Assembly (NCBI GenBank): GCA_039184055.1
Contig: JBCDBH010000047.1
Location: forward strand, 1-23,747
DNA from: JBCDBH01 sp039184055
GTDB lineage: Bacteria; Acidobacteriota; Thermoanaerobaculia; Multivoradales; J023
Reading direction: 5' to 3'
DNA: 23,747 nucleotides
Shown in pieces: positions 1 through 8,400 of this stretch (position 1 is its first letter; each line of letters starts with the position of its first letter). Below the pieces are notes generated by a model that ran no database searches, was not told where the DNA came from, and saw only the letters and a program-made list of their open reading frames with translations. The translations under genes were made by a program, and so were the position numbers.

Positions 1-1
1 C

Positions 2-91
2 GAGGCGGGCGACCTCGTCGCCCATGCAGGCCACACCGCCCTCGCCCATGGATCCCCGGTCAGCTTCGAGGAACCGGGGCCGTCTGAATGA
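2..91 (+). CDS. RND efflux periplasmic adaptor (membrane-fusion protein), C-terminal end only
   Basis: This is the last 29 codons of a gene that begins before the window. The visible residues, roughly AGDLVAHAGHTALAHGSPVSF followed by an acidic tail, resemble the final beta-strand region of HlyD/AcrA-type adaptors, where a phrase like 'GDRVV..G...L.DG.PV' precedes the C-terminus. Its TGA overlaps the ATG of the RND pump in an ATGA arrangement, so the two are almost certainly co-transcribed and translationally coupled. In this family the adaptor links the inner-membrane pump to an outer-membrane channel. The identification rests on a short tail and on its position before a pump gene. No other reading frame upstream of the pump stays open in a way that fits better. 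Confidence 0.6.
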   Translation, partial: EAGDLVAHAGHTALAHGSPVSFEEPGPSE

Positions 92-3000
92 CCGGCTTCG
101 CGCTGCGGCATCCCGTCGCCGTCGCGGCTCTCACCCTTCTGGTCCTCGCGACGGCCTTGTCGGTGGTGTCGCGACTTCCCGTCGCCTTTCTGCCCGATCT
201 GCGGATCCCCACCCTGTTGATTTCGACCCGAGCTCCCGACACCACCCCCGAGACCATCGAGACTCTGATCACCGAGCCTCTGGAGGCTGTCGCGAGCGGA
301 GTCGCCGATCTGAAACAGGTGACCAGCTCGAGCCGTTTGGGAACGAGTCTCATCCGACTCGATTTCACCTGGGACGCCGATCTCGACACGGCTCGTCTCG
401 AGCTCCGGGAAGCCCTCGATCAAGCAAGAGCGTCGTTACCCGAGTGGGCGGAACGACCGGTCATCGTCGAGCTCGACCCCAGCCGACGGCCGATCATGCG
501 TATCGCATGTTCGACCCGTGGCGACCTGAATCGGAAGAACATCGAGACGCTGACCACCGATGTCATCGCGCGGCGTCTCGAACAGCTAGAAGGGGTCGCT
601 CGAGCACGCGTGACCGGCCTGCGTGAACCGATGGTCGCGATCGATCTCGATCCCGATGCCATGAGCGCCTCGAGTATCGATCTCGACACCGTCATCGCGG
701 CGCTCCAGCGTACTTCCGATCACCTCACCGGTGGGGTGGTCCGGCGCGGCGACATCGATATCGCGGTCGAAGTGGACGGCCGCCCCGGCTCGCTCGACGA
801 GCTCGCGGCCACCATTCTACGAGCCACCCCAGGCACACCCGTGCGGTTGCGAGATCTTGCCGAAATCTCGATCGATCACGCGCCACGAAGGGGCTTGTCG
901 CGTCTCGACGGCGAGGAGACGTTGATGGTGCTGATCGAGAGACGACCGGGGGCCAATACGGTGACCACCGCGGCGGCGGTTCGACGCGCTCTCGACGAGC
1001 TCGAAGTCGAGCTTCCGGGGATCGGGCTCGAGGTCGTGATCGACGACAGTCGAACGATCACCGAAGCGATCAACGCCACCCTGCACGCCCTCTTGCTCGG
1101 CGCTCTCGCCGCCATGGTGATTCTCGCGCTCTTTCTACGGGACCGTCGCGCCATCATCGCGGTAACCGCCTCGATCCCGTTGTCGCTCGGTCTGACGTTG
1201 ATCGCCTTCTATTTGTTGGACATCACCTTCAACCTGGTCTCCCTGTCGGGGATCGCGCTCGGCATCGGCCTGTTGGTGGACAATGCGATCGTCGTGGTCG
1301 ACAACCTGGCACGGCAACGAGCCACGCACCTCGAGCCACGACAGGCCGCCGCCGCCGCAACGCGGGAGATCACCCCACCGATTGTCGCCAGCACGGTGAC
1401 GACCACCCTGGTGTTTCTGCCCCTGGCCTTCCTCGACGATCTGGGCGGCGCCCTATTCCGTGACCTCGCCTGGGCGGTGACGAGCTCCCTCGCCTCTTCG
1501 TTGCTCGTCGCCCTGACCGTCGTCCCGCTGCTGGCGATGAACACTGACAGCAACGACACCGGCCTCGGGCGAGGCTGGCACCGCACCTACACCGGTGGTC
1601 TCGCCTGGGCTCTGCGTCGACCCGCCGTGGTGCTGGTCTCGACTCTCGGGCTGGTCGTCGGCGCCACCGCCGTGGCGTTCCTGCTGCCACATGGTCTGTT
1701 GCCCACCGATCATGCCGATCGTATGGAGATATCCCTCGAGCTGCCGCCCGGCTCGAGCCTCGATCGACTCGATGCACACGCCTCGACTCTGTCTCGAGCT
1801 CTCGCAACCCATCCCGCGGTCGAGCATGTGCTGAGCGACCTCGGCACACACGGTAACGATGATCTGATCCTCACGCCGCGGCAGCCTCACCAGGGTGAGT
1901 TGATCGTCACGCTTCGCGACCCTGTGTCCGAACACGAGCTCCGGGCCTGGATGGCCGCCGTTCTTCTCCCCGACGACGTCCGGCTCACCACGCGCCCACC
2001 TCGACATGGCCTCGAACCGATCGTCAACCATGACGGCGACGTGATGATCGATTTCGAAGCCTTCGAACGTGATCGAACGGCGCCGTTGGTCGGAGCGGCT
2101 CGCCAAGCTCTCATGGACATCGCCGGCGTTGCCGAGGTGAGTGGTGGTGACGACGATGTCGGCATCGATGCGGTTCGTCTACGTCCAGCCTCGATCGGAC
2201 CCGTCGAGGTGGCGCCCGATACCGTCTTCAGCTTCCTCACCGCCAGTACCGGCGGACGCGAAATCGCCCGATTCCGCACGCTCGACGATGACCTGCCGAT
2301 TCGCGTCCGCTTGCCGAGCGCGGATTCCATCGAAGAGCTCCTCGACCAGAACGTGGCCGGGCCACGACCCAACGTACCGTTGCGTAGCCTGGTCGTGGCC
2401 ACGCCCTTGTCCCCTCCCGCCGAGCATCTACGGGTCGGACGGGTACCGATCGAGCGGTTGGTGGCAACGCTGCACGATCGCGACAACGCGGCATCGGTCG
2501 TCGAAGAAATCGATACTCGTTTGCACGCGCTGGCGAGCCCGGATCTGTGGACGATTCGAAGAAACACCGACAAGCTAGAAGACATCCTCGAACAAGCCTC
2601 CGTCAGCTTTCTGCTGAGTCTCGTGCTCGTCTACCTCGTGCTGTGTGCCTTCTACGAGAGTCTGATTCTTCCCCTGGTGATCCTCGCGACGGTGCCACTC
2701 GCATTGATCGGCGCGATTCTCGGCCTCGTGATACTCGATCTGAGTATCGATCTGATCAGCCTCCAGGGAGCCGTCGTCCTCGTCGGCATCGTCGTCAACG
2801 GCGGCATCCTACTGATCGACCGGATCCGACGCGGGTCGCCCACTACACCGTTCCAACACAGGATCCTCCAGGCGGGCCGCGATCGCCTACGACCGGTCGT
2901 CATGACCACGCTGACGACCGTGCTCGCCGTTTCGCCCCTGCTCCTTCCCGGTGTCGGTTCCGAGCTACGCCGGCCCCTCGCCGTCAGCCTGACCGGCGGG

Positions 3001-3135
3001 CTTCTCTGTGGCACCACGTTGTCGTTGTTCGTCATCCCGACCCTGTGCTCCCTACTTTCTCGGTTGCCCACGTTTCACGCCCGGCCCGCGGACTGGAACG
3101 ATACAGATCTCGGCTCGACCCCAGCCGACAGCTAA
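88..3135 (+). CDS. RND-family efflux transporter permease (HAE-type), pump 1
   Basis: This 1015-aa inner-membrane protein is the usual length for AcrB/MexB-like pumps, which use proton flow to drive substrates out through an adaptor and outer-membrane channel. The N-terminus (MTGFALRHPVAVAALTLLVL, then LPVAFLPDL) is the standard first helix and junction. A helix-4 motif GLLVDNAIVVVDN lies at about residues 394-406, and helix 10 carries VGIVVNGGILLID at about 899-911. Compared with AcrB, the second Asp of the helix-4 pair is Asn399 and the Lys940 position is Asn904, as in many HAE pumps outside Enterobacteria. Two large periplasmic loops follow helices 1 and 7. The start overlaps the adaptor stop. 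The substrate cannot be read from sequence. The nearest gene downstream, after 207 nt, encodes a Cys-rich exported peptide. Confidence 0.93.
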   Translation: MTGFALRHPVAVAALTLLVLATALSVVSRLPVAFLPDLRIPTLLISTRAPDTTPETIETLITEPLEAVASGVADLKQVTSSSRLGTSLIRLDFTWDADLDTARLELREALDQARASLPEWAERPVIVELDPSRRPIMRIACSTRGDLNRKNIETLTTDVIARRLEQLEGVARARVTGLREPMVAIDLDPDAMSASSIDLDTVIAALQRTSDHLTGGVVRRGDIDIAVEVDGRPGSLDELAATILRATPGTPVRLRDLAEISIDHAPRRGLSRLDGEETLMVLIERRPGANTVTTAAAVRRALDELEVELPGIGLEVVIDDSRTITEAINATLHALLLGALAAMVILALFLRDRRAIIAVTASIPLSLGLTLIAFYLLDITFNLVSLSGIALGIGLLVDNAIVVVDNLARQRATHLEPRQAAAAATREITPPIVASTVTTTLVFLPLAFLDDLGGALFRDLAWAVTSSLASSLLVALTVVPLLAMNTDSNDTGLGRGWHRTYTGGLAWALRRPAVVLVSTLGLVVGATAVAFLLPHGLLPTDHADRMEISLELPPGSSLDRLDAHASTLSRALATHPAVEHVLSDLGTHGNDDLILTPRQPHQGELIVTLRDPVSEHELRAWMAAVLLPDDVRLTTRPPRHGLEPIVNHDGDVMIDFEAFERDRTAPLVGAARQALMDIAGVAEVSGGDDDVGIDAVRLRPASIGPVEVAPDTVFSFLTASTGGREIARFRTLDDDLPIRVRLPSADSIEELLDQNVAGPRPNVPLRSLVVATPLSPPAEHLRVGRVPIERLVATLHDRDNAASVVEEIDTRLHALASPDLWTIRRNTDKLEDILEQASVSFLLSLVLVYLVLCAFYESLILPLVILATVPLALIGAILGLVILDLSIDLISLQGAVVLVGIVVNGGILLIDRIRRGSPTTPFQHRILQAGRDRLRPVVMTTLTTVLAVSPLLLPGVGSELRRPLAVSLTGGLLCGTTLSLFVIPTLCSLLSRLPTFHARPADWNDTDLGSTPADS

Positions 3136-3235
3136 CCAACCCAGACAGCTTGTCCAATCGCACCATCAGCCATAGCTTCTTGTCTGATCTTTTTGAGAGA
3201 ACCACCGCTGCACTGACTCTCGTGCGACCCCCCGC

Positions 3236-3254
3236 TCGCTCGTATTCCGAGCGA
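3236..3254 (+). promoter_or_regulatory. Hairpin upstream of Cys-rich peptide gene
   Basis: Perfect 7-bp inverted repeat TCGCTCG / CGAGCGA around a 5-nt loop TATTC, about 90 nt before the peptide start. No T-run follows, so it is not an intrinsic terminator for pump 1. It may lie in the peptide's 5' leader or be an operator. No clear -35/-10 pair was found in the 207-nt gap. Confidence 0.35.
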
Positions 3255-3299
3255 TTCGAACGTGACGCAATTTCAGCGGCTCGACAGAAGCCATTTTCG

Positions 3300-3321
3300 T
3301 GAGACGCAATCACGCGTCTCA
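3300..3321 (+). promoter_or_regulatory. 5'-leader hairpin just before the peptide ribosome-binding site
   Basis: Perfect 8-bp stem TGAGACGC / GCGTCTCA with loop AATCAC. It ends 8 nt before the AAAGGAGA ribosome-binding site and 21 nt before the GTG start. There is no downstream T-run. It could protect the 5' end of a short abundant mRNA or bind a regulator. A similar hairpin stands before the second Cys-rich peptide gene (18200-18220). Confidence 0.5.
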
Positions 3322-3329
3322 TGGTGCTG

Positions 3330-3337
3330 AAAGGAGA
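3330..3337 (+). promoter_or_regulatory. Strong ribosome-binding site of Cys-rich peptide
   Basis: AAAGGAGA lies 5 nt before GTG 3343. It is one of the best Shine-Dalgarno matches in the window and selects this GTG over the out-of-frame ATG at 3321. It suggests the peptide is made at a high level. Confidence 0.75.
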
Positions 3338-3342
3338 ACGTT

Positions 3343-3549
3343 GTGAAACTGAGGAAGTCTCGGTTCAGTCTCTTGATCGGTGGTTTGGTGCTCATGATGG
3401 CCTTGACCATCGGCTCCTTCGCGATCGTGCCGCAAGCCAATGCAGGTGTTTGGGATTACGTCTGCTGCGGCACAATTTGCACGGGCGGAGACGCCTGTAT
3501 GGGAAGCGGCGACTACACCTGTTGTAAAGGCGGCGCCTTACTCTACTAA
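3343..3549 (+). CDS. Small secreted Cys-rich peptide (68 aa), six cysteines
   Basis: The GTG start follows a strong ribosome-binding site. The N-terminus is a classic Sec signal peptide: basic MKLRKSR, a hydrophobic core at about residues 9-29, and an A-x-A site (ANA) that predicts cleavage after Ala34. The predicted mature peptide is only 34 residues, GVWDY... to ...GGALLY. It has six cysteines (41, 42, 46, 52, 60, 61) in the order CC-C-C-CC, rich in Gly, enough for three disulfides. I do not recognise the family. The next gene encodes a membrane-anchored thioredoxin-fold protein with a CxxC site, which fits a need to make or shuffle disulfides after export. The motif C-x-T-I-C-x-x-G is shared with the 80-aa peptide at 18254. 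Function could be a structural surface peptide, a signal, a toxin-like peptide or a metal binder; none is shown by the sequence. Confidence 0.8.
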   Translation: MKLRKSRFSLLIGGLVLMMALTIGSFAIVPQANAGVWDYVCCGTICTGGDACMGSGDYTCCKGGALLY

Positions 3550-3555
3550 CCAAGA

Positions 3556-3606
3556 CTCGAACCTTCGGGTCATTCGAGCAACGCGGCGATCGTGTCGCGT
3601 TGCTCG
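3556..3606 (+). promoter_or_regulatory. Overlapping, mutually exclusive hairpins between peptide and thioredoxin-fold genes
   Basis: Hairpin A pairs CTCGAA (3556-3561) with TTCGAG (3573-3578) and holds an inner CC/GG around TTCG. Hairpin B is a perfect 11-bp stem, CGAGCAACGCG (3575-3585) with CGCGTTGCTCG (3596-3606), around a 10-nt loop. They share bases 3575-3578, so both cannot form fully at once. Hairpin B is the stronger. No T-run follows, so it is not an ordinary intrinsic terminator. It could protect the 3' end of the peptide message or reduce expression of the genes behind it. Confidence 0.5.
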
Positions 3607-3659
3607 CGCATCGTGAGTTGACCCCATGTCCCAAATCGACTCGGAGACCCTAGATATCC

Positions 3660-4319
3660 ATGGACTCCTCGGCCCATCCTTCTGAATCTCCTGCCGTGAT
3701 CTCTGAGGCCAGCGAAGACGTATCGACTGGATTCCTCTGGCGTGAGGCTCTGCTGATCGTCGTCGCGCTCGCATGTATCGGCGTCCTTGTTTGGCAGAAT
3801 CTGGACCTCCGCAGAACCGTCGCGGTTGAAGAGCGAAACAGTCGTTTCTTCGAATCTTCTTACTATTTCAATGTCGATCTCGCGCAATTCGCTGGACGGA
3901 TCTTTCCCGCGGATGTGTTGAGCCCAAACTGGCAGCCACCGGAAAACGATCGGACCTTGATCGCGGTGATGGCGCCGACGATGTGCAATCGCTGTCTCAT
4001 GGAAGGACATCACGCGCTTACCGATCGACAGACCGAGCTTGCGTCGGCCAACGTCGACGTGCGCATCATCTTGATCCGCGATGTCCGGGACGACGAGGTG
4101 AGCGCGCTCGCGCTACGTGAAGCCGGTTTGCTGGTCCACCCCTTTACCTTTGTCGACAGCGAGACCGCCATGGCGCATCTACCGCTCACGGTCGATGGCG
4201 TCTTCACCGACGCACCTCTCTATTTCCTGACGGATCGAGACAACTTGGTGATGACGGCTTTCAAACCCGATCAGATGCGACCCGAGACCTTGACCCGATG
4301 GCTCGAAGCGATTCTCTGA
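3660..4319 (+). CDS. Membrane-anchored thioredoxin-fold protein with CNRC redox site
   Basis: The 219-aa protein has an acidic, Ser-rich N-terminus, one membrane helix at about residues 29-46 and then a soluble domain. The active-site motif is Cys109-Asn-Arg-Cys112 after a hydrophobic strand (TLIAVMAPT), the expected place in thioredoxin/TlpA folds. TDAPLYFL near residues 184-190 supplies the cis-proline (Pro186) that normally faces the CxxC. The CNRC dipeptide differs from thioredoxin (GP) and DsbA (PH). A periplasmic thiol-disulfide role is likely, and the six-cysteine peptide encoded just upstream is the obvious candidate client (inference). ATG 3660 is the first in-frame start after a TAG at 3651, although its ribosome-binding site is weak. 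Its end overlaps the propeller gene by 22 nt. Confidence 0.75.
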   Translation: MDSSAHPSESPAVISEASEDVSTGFLWREALLIVVALACIGVLVWQNLDLRRTVAVEERNSRFFESSYYFNVDLAQFAGRIFPADVLSPNWQPPENDRTLIAVMAPTMCNRCLMEGHHALTDRQTELASANVDVRIILIRDVRDDEVSALALREAGLLVHPFTFVDSETAMAHLPLTVDGVFTDAPLYFLTDRDNLVMTAFKPDQMRPETLTRWLEAIL

Positions 4320-5434
4320 GCTTGCTCCGGGCGCTCATGGTCGCCGCCATGACGGCGCTCGTGTGCACCGCTTGTTCCGGCCCCTCGGTGGACTCCGCCG
4401 GTCAACGGATCGAGTTCACGGCAACGCCCTTGGCGACACAGTGGGACGAGGTATTCGAACCTGGAATCCCGATCGAGCTGGAAGCGCCATCCGACGGTCC
4501 CGAGCTTCTCGCGGTCACTCATCTCTCGGTTACCTCAGATGGCCTACTGGCCATCCCAAACGGTAGAGGTCATCGCATCTTGATCTATTCACCCGAGGGC
4601 GCCCTGGTGCGAGAGGTCGGTCGCAAAGGGCAAGGGCCGGGTGAATTCAACGTGCTCAGCACGATCGTCTTCGACGATGCGGACAATCTGCTCGCCTTCG
4701 ATGCCGATGGCCGGCGTCTCAGTGTGTTGACGCCACCTGACTACACCTTCTCGCACAGCGTGACGATCGAATCACCCGCCTCGCGCATCGCCGCCAGTCA
4801 GCCCGGACGCGTGCTCGTCTACACACCCTACGCCGAGGAAGTCTTGTTCCTCATCGACCTCGAAGACGGTCACATGATCCGCAGCACCTTGCGCCCCGAA
4901 GATGAAGAGCTACAAGTTTTTCTTGGCCGCGTCCATACCGGGAACGCTCAGGCCGATCCCTTTCGAGGTGGCTTTTGGGCCTTCTATCCAGAACGCTACG
5001 CGATCTACCACTACGACGACGAGCTGTCACAAACAACCCGTATCGAAGGCGGACCGACTAGCTCCTGGCGGGTATCCACTCCAGCGTTCCCGAGCAATTT
5101 GAACGCCTACGACTACCAGGCAGCTCATCGCCGGTGGTGGGACGCACAGCTCCAACCCATAGGCGTGCGTATTCTCGATCGGGATCTTCTCGCCGTGACG
5201 CTTTATCAAAGCGTCGACTTACGGGCCGAGGCCTATTTCTTGAATCTCTATCGCCCGGATGGCACGGTGGTTGCCGAGGGTCTCGAGACCCCCTTTGCGG
5301 GTCGAGTCATCGGAGCCCACGCGGGAACGGTGTATCTCGGAATCGACGCCACGCTCGACGAGAGCGGCGAGTTGCAACCGTTCCGTCTCTTGTCGTACAG
5401 GATTCGCGACGACTTTCGCGCCTCCGACTCCTGA
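4298..5434 (+). CDS. 6-bladed beta-propeller lipoprotein
   Basis: This 378-aa exported protein starts within the end of the thioredoxin-fold gene, so the two are translationally coupled. After the hydrophobic segment (about residues 8-22) comes VCTACSG. Cys26 fits a lipobox Cys, with an unusual Cys23 at -3. The body has repeated beta-strand units such as DGLLAIPNGRGHRILIYS, then the hallmark GRKGQGPGEF at about 108-117, found in NHL-like 6-bladed propellers of the BF3164/BF4221 kind known from Bacteroidota. There are no cysteines beyond residues 23 and 26. Such propellers usually bind partners or ligands rather than catalyse. Its place between a Cys-rich peptide with its redox protein and a pump suggests it binds the peptide or sits at the cell envelope with it (inference). 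Confidence 0.75.
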   Translation: MARSDSLSLLRALMVAAMTALVCTACSGPSVDSAGQRIEFTATPLATQWDEVFEPGIPIELEAPSDGPELLAVTHLSVTSDGLLAIPNGRGHRILIYSPEGALVREVGRKGQGPGEFNVLSTIVFDDADNLLAFDADGRRLSVLTPPDYTFSHSVTIESPASRIAASQPGRVLVYTPYAEEVLFLIDLEDGHMIRSTLRPEDEELQVFLGRVHTGNAQADPFRGGFWAFYPERYAIYHYDDELSQTTRIEGGPTSSWRVSTPAFPSNLNAYDYQAAHRRWWDAQLQPIGVRILDRDLLAVTLYQSVDLRAEAYFLNLYRPDGTVVAEGLETPFAGRVIGAHAGTVYLGIDATLDESGELQPFRLLSYRIRDDFRASDS

Positions 5435-5439
5435 ACAAC

Positions 5440-8400
5440 GTGGCGGCGAAGCGACGCGGCAGGAACACCTTCGCATGCATCGCGCGGCTGGTCGATTCTC
5501 ATCCACTCGGTATTACCGCACTGGCCCTCGCGATCATCGTCGCCGGCTTGGGAGCATCGATACGACTACCTTTTGACTGGATCCCACAAATCGAGTTCGC
5601 CGAGGTGTCGATCGAAGCTGCTTGGCCAGGAGCCTCGAGTCTCGCGGTCGAACAACAAGTGACCTCGCCGATCGAACGCGAGATTCAGCGGATCCGTGGC
5701 ACGACGAACGTCGACAGCACGTCATCGCCCGGTCGAGCTCGCATCACCGCGACGATCGCTGATCACATCGATCACAAGATTTACCTGGCGACCCTCGCGG
5801 ACAGTCTGGCCAATCTGCAAGGGAAGCTACCTACCGGTATCGTCCCTCGGCTTCGTCAGACCTCCTTCGCGCAACGTCGAGGCACCAACGAAACGATCGT
5901 CCTCGCGTTGATCGCTCAGACCTCGACCACCGTGTTGACCCAATGGGTCGACACCAAAATTCTACCCAGCCTCAGGGCGGTTCCCGGAGTCGGTGTCGTG
6001 ACCGTGCACGGTGGAGCCAACCCCGAGATGACCATCGAGCTCGCCGAGACCACGCCAGATCGACTCGCCGTGGATGTCGAACGGACGCTGCGCGATCGAA
6101 TCGTGCCCAAGAGGCTCGGAACCCTGCAGGCCACCGATCGGCGAACTCTGTTGCTCGCGGCCAATTTAGAAACCGCCGAAGACATCACTCGACTGCCGGT
6201 GCGGACCGATAGCGCGCTCACCTCGTTCGAGACCATCGGCTCAGTCACCACCGCCCCTCCGGTCCCGCGTAGCCACAGGCGAATCGACGGCCGCCCGGCG
6301 TTGCTGCTGCGGGTCGAGCGGCAACCAGGCACACGACTTCCGACCGTGTCGCGAGCCCTTCGCGAAGCCGTCGTGAAGATCAATCGTCAGCTGCCGGCAG
6401 GTATGTCTCTGTGCATCGTCGAGGACCCGAGTCAGGCGATACGGGAAGCTCTGCACGACTTGGCCGGCCGCGCCGTGGCTGGCCTGGCGTTCCTCGGTTT
6501 GGTGCTGATGATCGCCCTGCGGCGCATGGCGGCTCTCGGCGCCGTTGTGTTTGCATCGTTTGCGCCGATTGGCCTCGCATTTCTCATGTTGGAGTCGATC
6601 GACCTTCTCGTTTTGGCTGGACTCGTGCTGCTGATCGGCCTACTGGTCGACAACGGGATCGTTGTCGTGGAAGAAGTGCTCGAACGCGCTTCACGGATAC
6701 GCTCAGACCGACCGGCCCGCCGTCGGCAAGTGGTCGCGGAAGCGCTCAGCTCGGTGTGGCCGCCTCTTCTCGGTGGCACCTTGACCAGCGCGGCAGTGTT
6801 CTTCCCCTTCGTCTTCCTACACGGTGAGCTACGACAGATTCTGGGGGGCTTCAGCAAACTCGCCGCGATCACGCTGGTCGCATCCCTCGGCGCGGCCATG
6901 ATCATCGCGCCGGTTTTCGTCCGCCGTCCAGGTCCTCGTCGTGGACGGCGACGCACGATCGCCGCCCGGATCTGGGCCAAGCTCGCGGGCGTCGCCGCGC
7001 TCCGCCCACGAATCATGCTGACCGGGATCGTGTTGTTGATCGGCTTGCCACCCTTCTGGCTGCCCGATCGGATCGAGCCCACTCCCATCGATCCGCCGTG
7101 GGTCCGCACAGCCGGTGCCCACTACGATCGGATCGCCGCGACACCGTGGGTAGCCAAGCTCCGAAAAGACCTCGACCGCCCCCTCGGTGGGCTCGTCGGT
7201 TTGTTTCTCGACCGCGTCGAGCTCGGTGAACCGTGGATCGTTTTTCGTCCCACGACGCTTCGAACGAGTGTCGAGCTCCCGGCCGGTACGCGCGCGTCGG
7301 CGACCCTCGACGTGCTCACCCCGTTCGAAACCGTGGCCCTCGACCAACCGGGTGTCGAACGGGTGACTCTTGCCGTCGACGAGCGACGTGGCGATCTGAC
7401 GGTGCGCTTCGCCGACGACAACGAAGCGACTCTAGCGAACGCGGCGGCGTTGAGTCAGCGTATGGTCAACCACGCTACGCGGCTCTCGGGCATGAAACTG
7501 TCTGTGACCGGCGCCGGGCAGCAAGGCTATTTCTCAGGGTACGGTAGCGCCTTCACACCCTTCCGTTTCGAAGCGCGGGGACCGGCGCTCGGCCGCTTGG
7601 GTGAGCTCGTCGACCGAGCGGCGCGGCAATTCGCGGCTTTGCCTGGAGTCGGGTCGGTATCGACGGCCGACTCTGGCTGGCATGATGACGAGCTTCGGGT
7701 GTTGAGACTGCGGTGGGATGCGGAGCACGTGCTGCGCTTTCGTGGCGCTTCCGCCAGAGAGCTGATCGCTCACCTCGAGCCACGTCTCGCCCACGGCGCC
7801 ACGCTCGGGCAGATCAGCACCGGCACGCTAGCCGGCACGTCGGTGCGCCTGGTGAACCGAGGTCACTCGGCGCTCTCGGTCGAAGACCGCCCCGTGGTCA
7901 CCGACGACGGGGTCATCATTCCGGTCGGCGACCTGATCGACGAGCAACGAGAACACGAGCAAGCGGTCATCGAGCGTCGCAGCCAACGCTATCGCCGCGT
8001 GTTGAGCATCTACTTCGGTGGTCCCACCGACATCGGCGCCGAGCTCATCGAACGTGCCTGGCGAACGATGACCTGGCCGCCAGGCTACAGCTTGGTGCCG
8101 GCCAGCTACGACCAGTCGACCGACGAACGACGATCCACGCTGGTGTTCTGGGGACTTGGAGCGATCGTCGTCGTCTGGCTCTGCTGTGCCGCCATCCTCG
8201 ATTCCTGGCGTCTCGCATTCGTCTCGATGGTGTCACTGCCCCTTGCCGCGGTGGGTGCCGCAAGTGCGTTCGTGCTCACCGATGCCCCCTTTACCGAGGG
8301 TGCTTTTCTCGGCGTCATTCTGCTCGCCGGGATCGCCATGAACGACAGCCTGCTCCTCACCTTCCGGTATCGGCAGCTTCTGCGCCGACGTCCGACCCTG

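Noticed and set aside
3136..3235. Intrinsic terminator after pump 1 (the T-run near 3190)
   Set aside because: The CTTTTTG run is not preceded by a convincing GC-rich stem.
3321..3527. Alternative 68-codon frame with ATG 3321 across the peptide gene
   Set aside because: The AAAGGAGA site serves GTG 3343, whose product has a proper signal peptide; the alternative product is Arg/Leu-rich and has no export signal.
3343..3549. Bacteriocin with a double-glycine leader
   Set aside because: The N-terminus is a Sec-type signal with an A-x-A cleavage site and no peptidase-containing ABC exporter is nearby, so a double-Gly leader is not supported.
5134..5439. N-terminal extension of pump 2
   Set aside because: The extra residues overlap the propeller gene, are Arg/Ser-rich with no family resemblance, and lie before the normal RND first helix.
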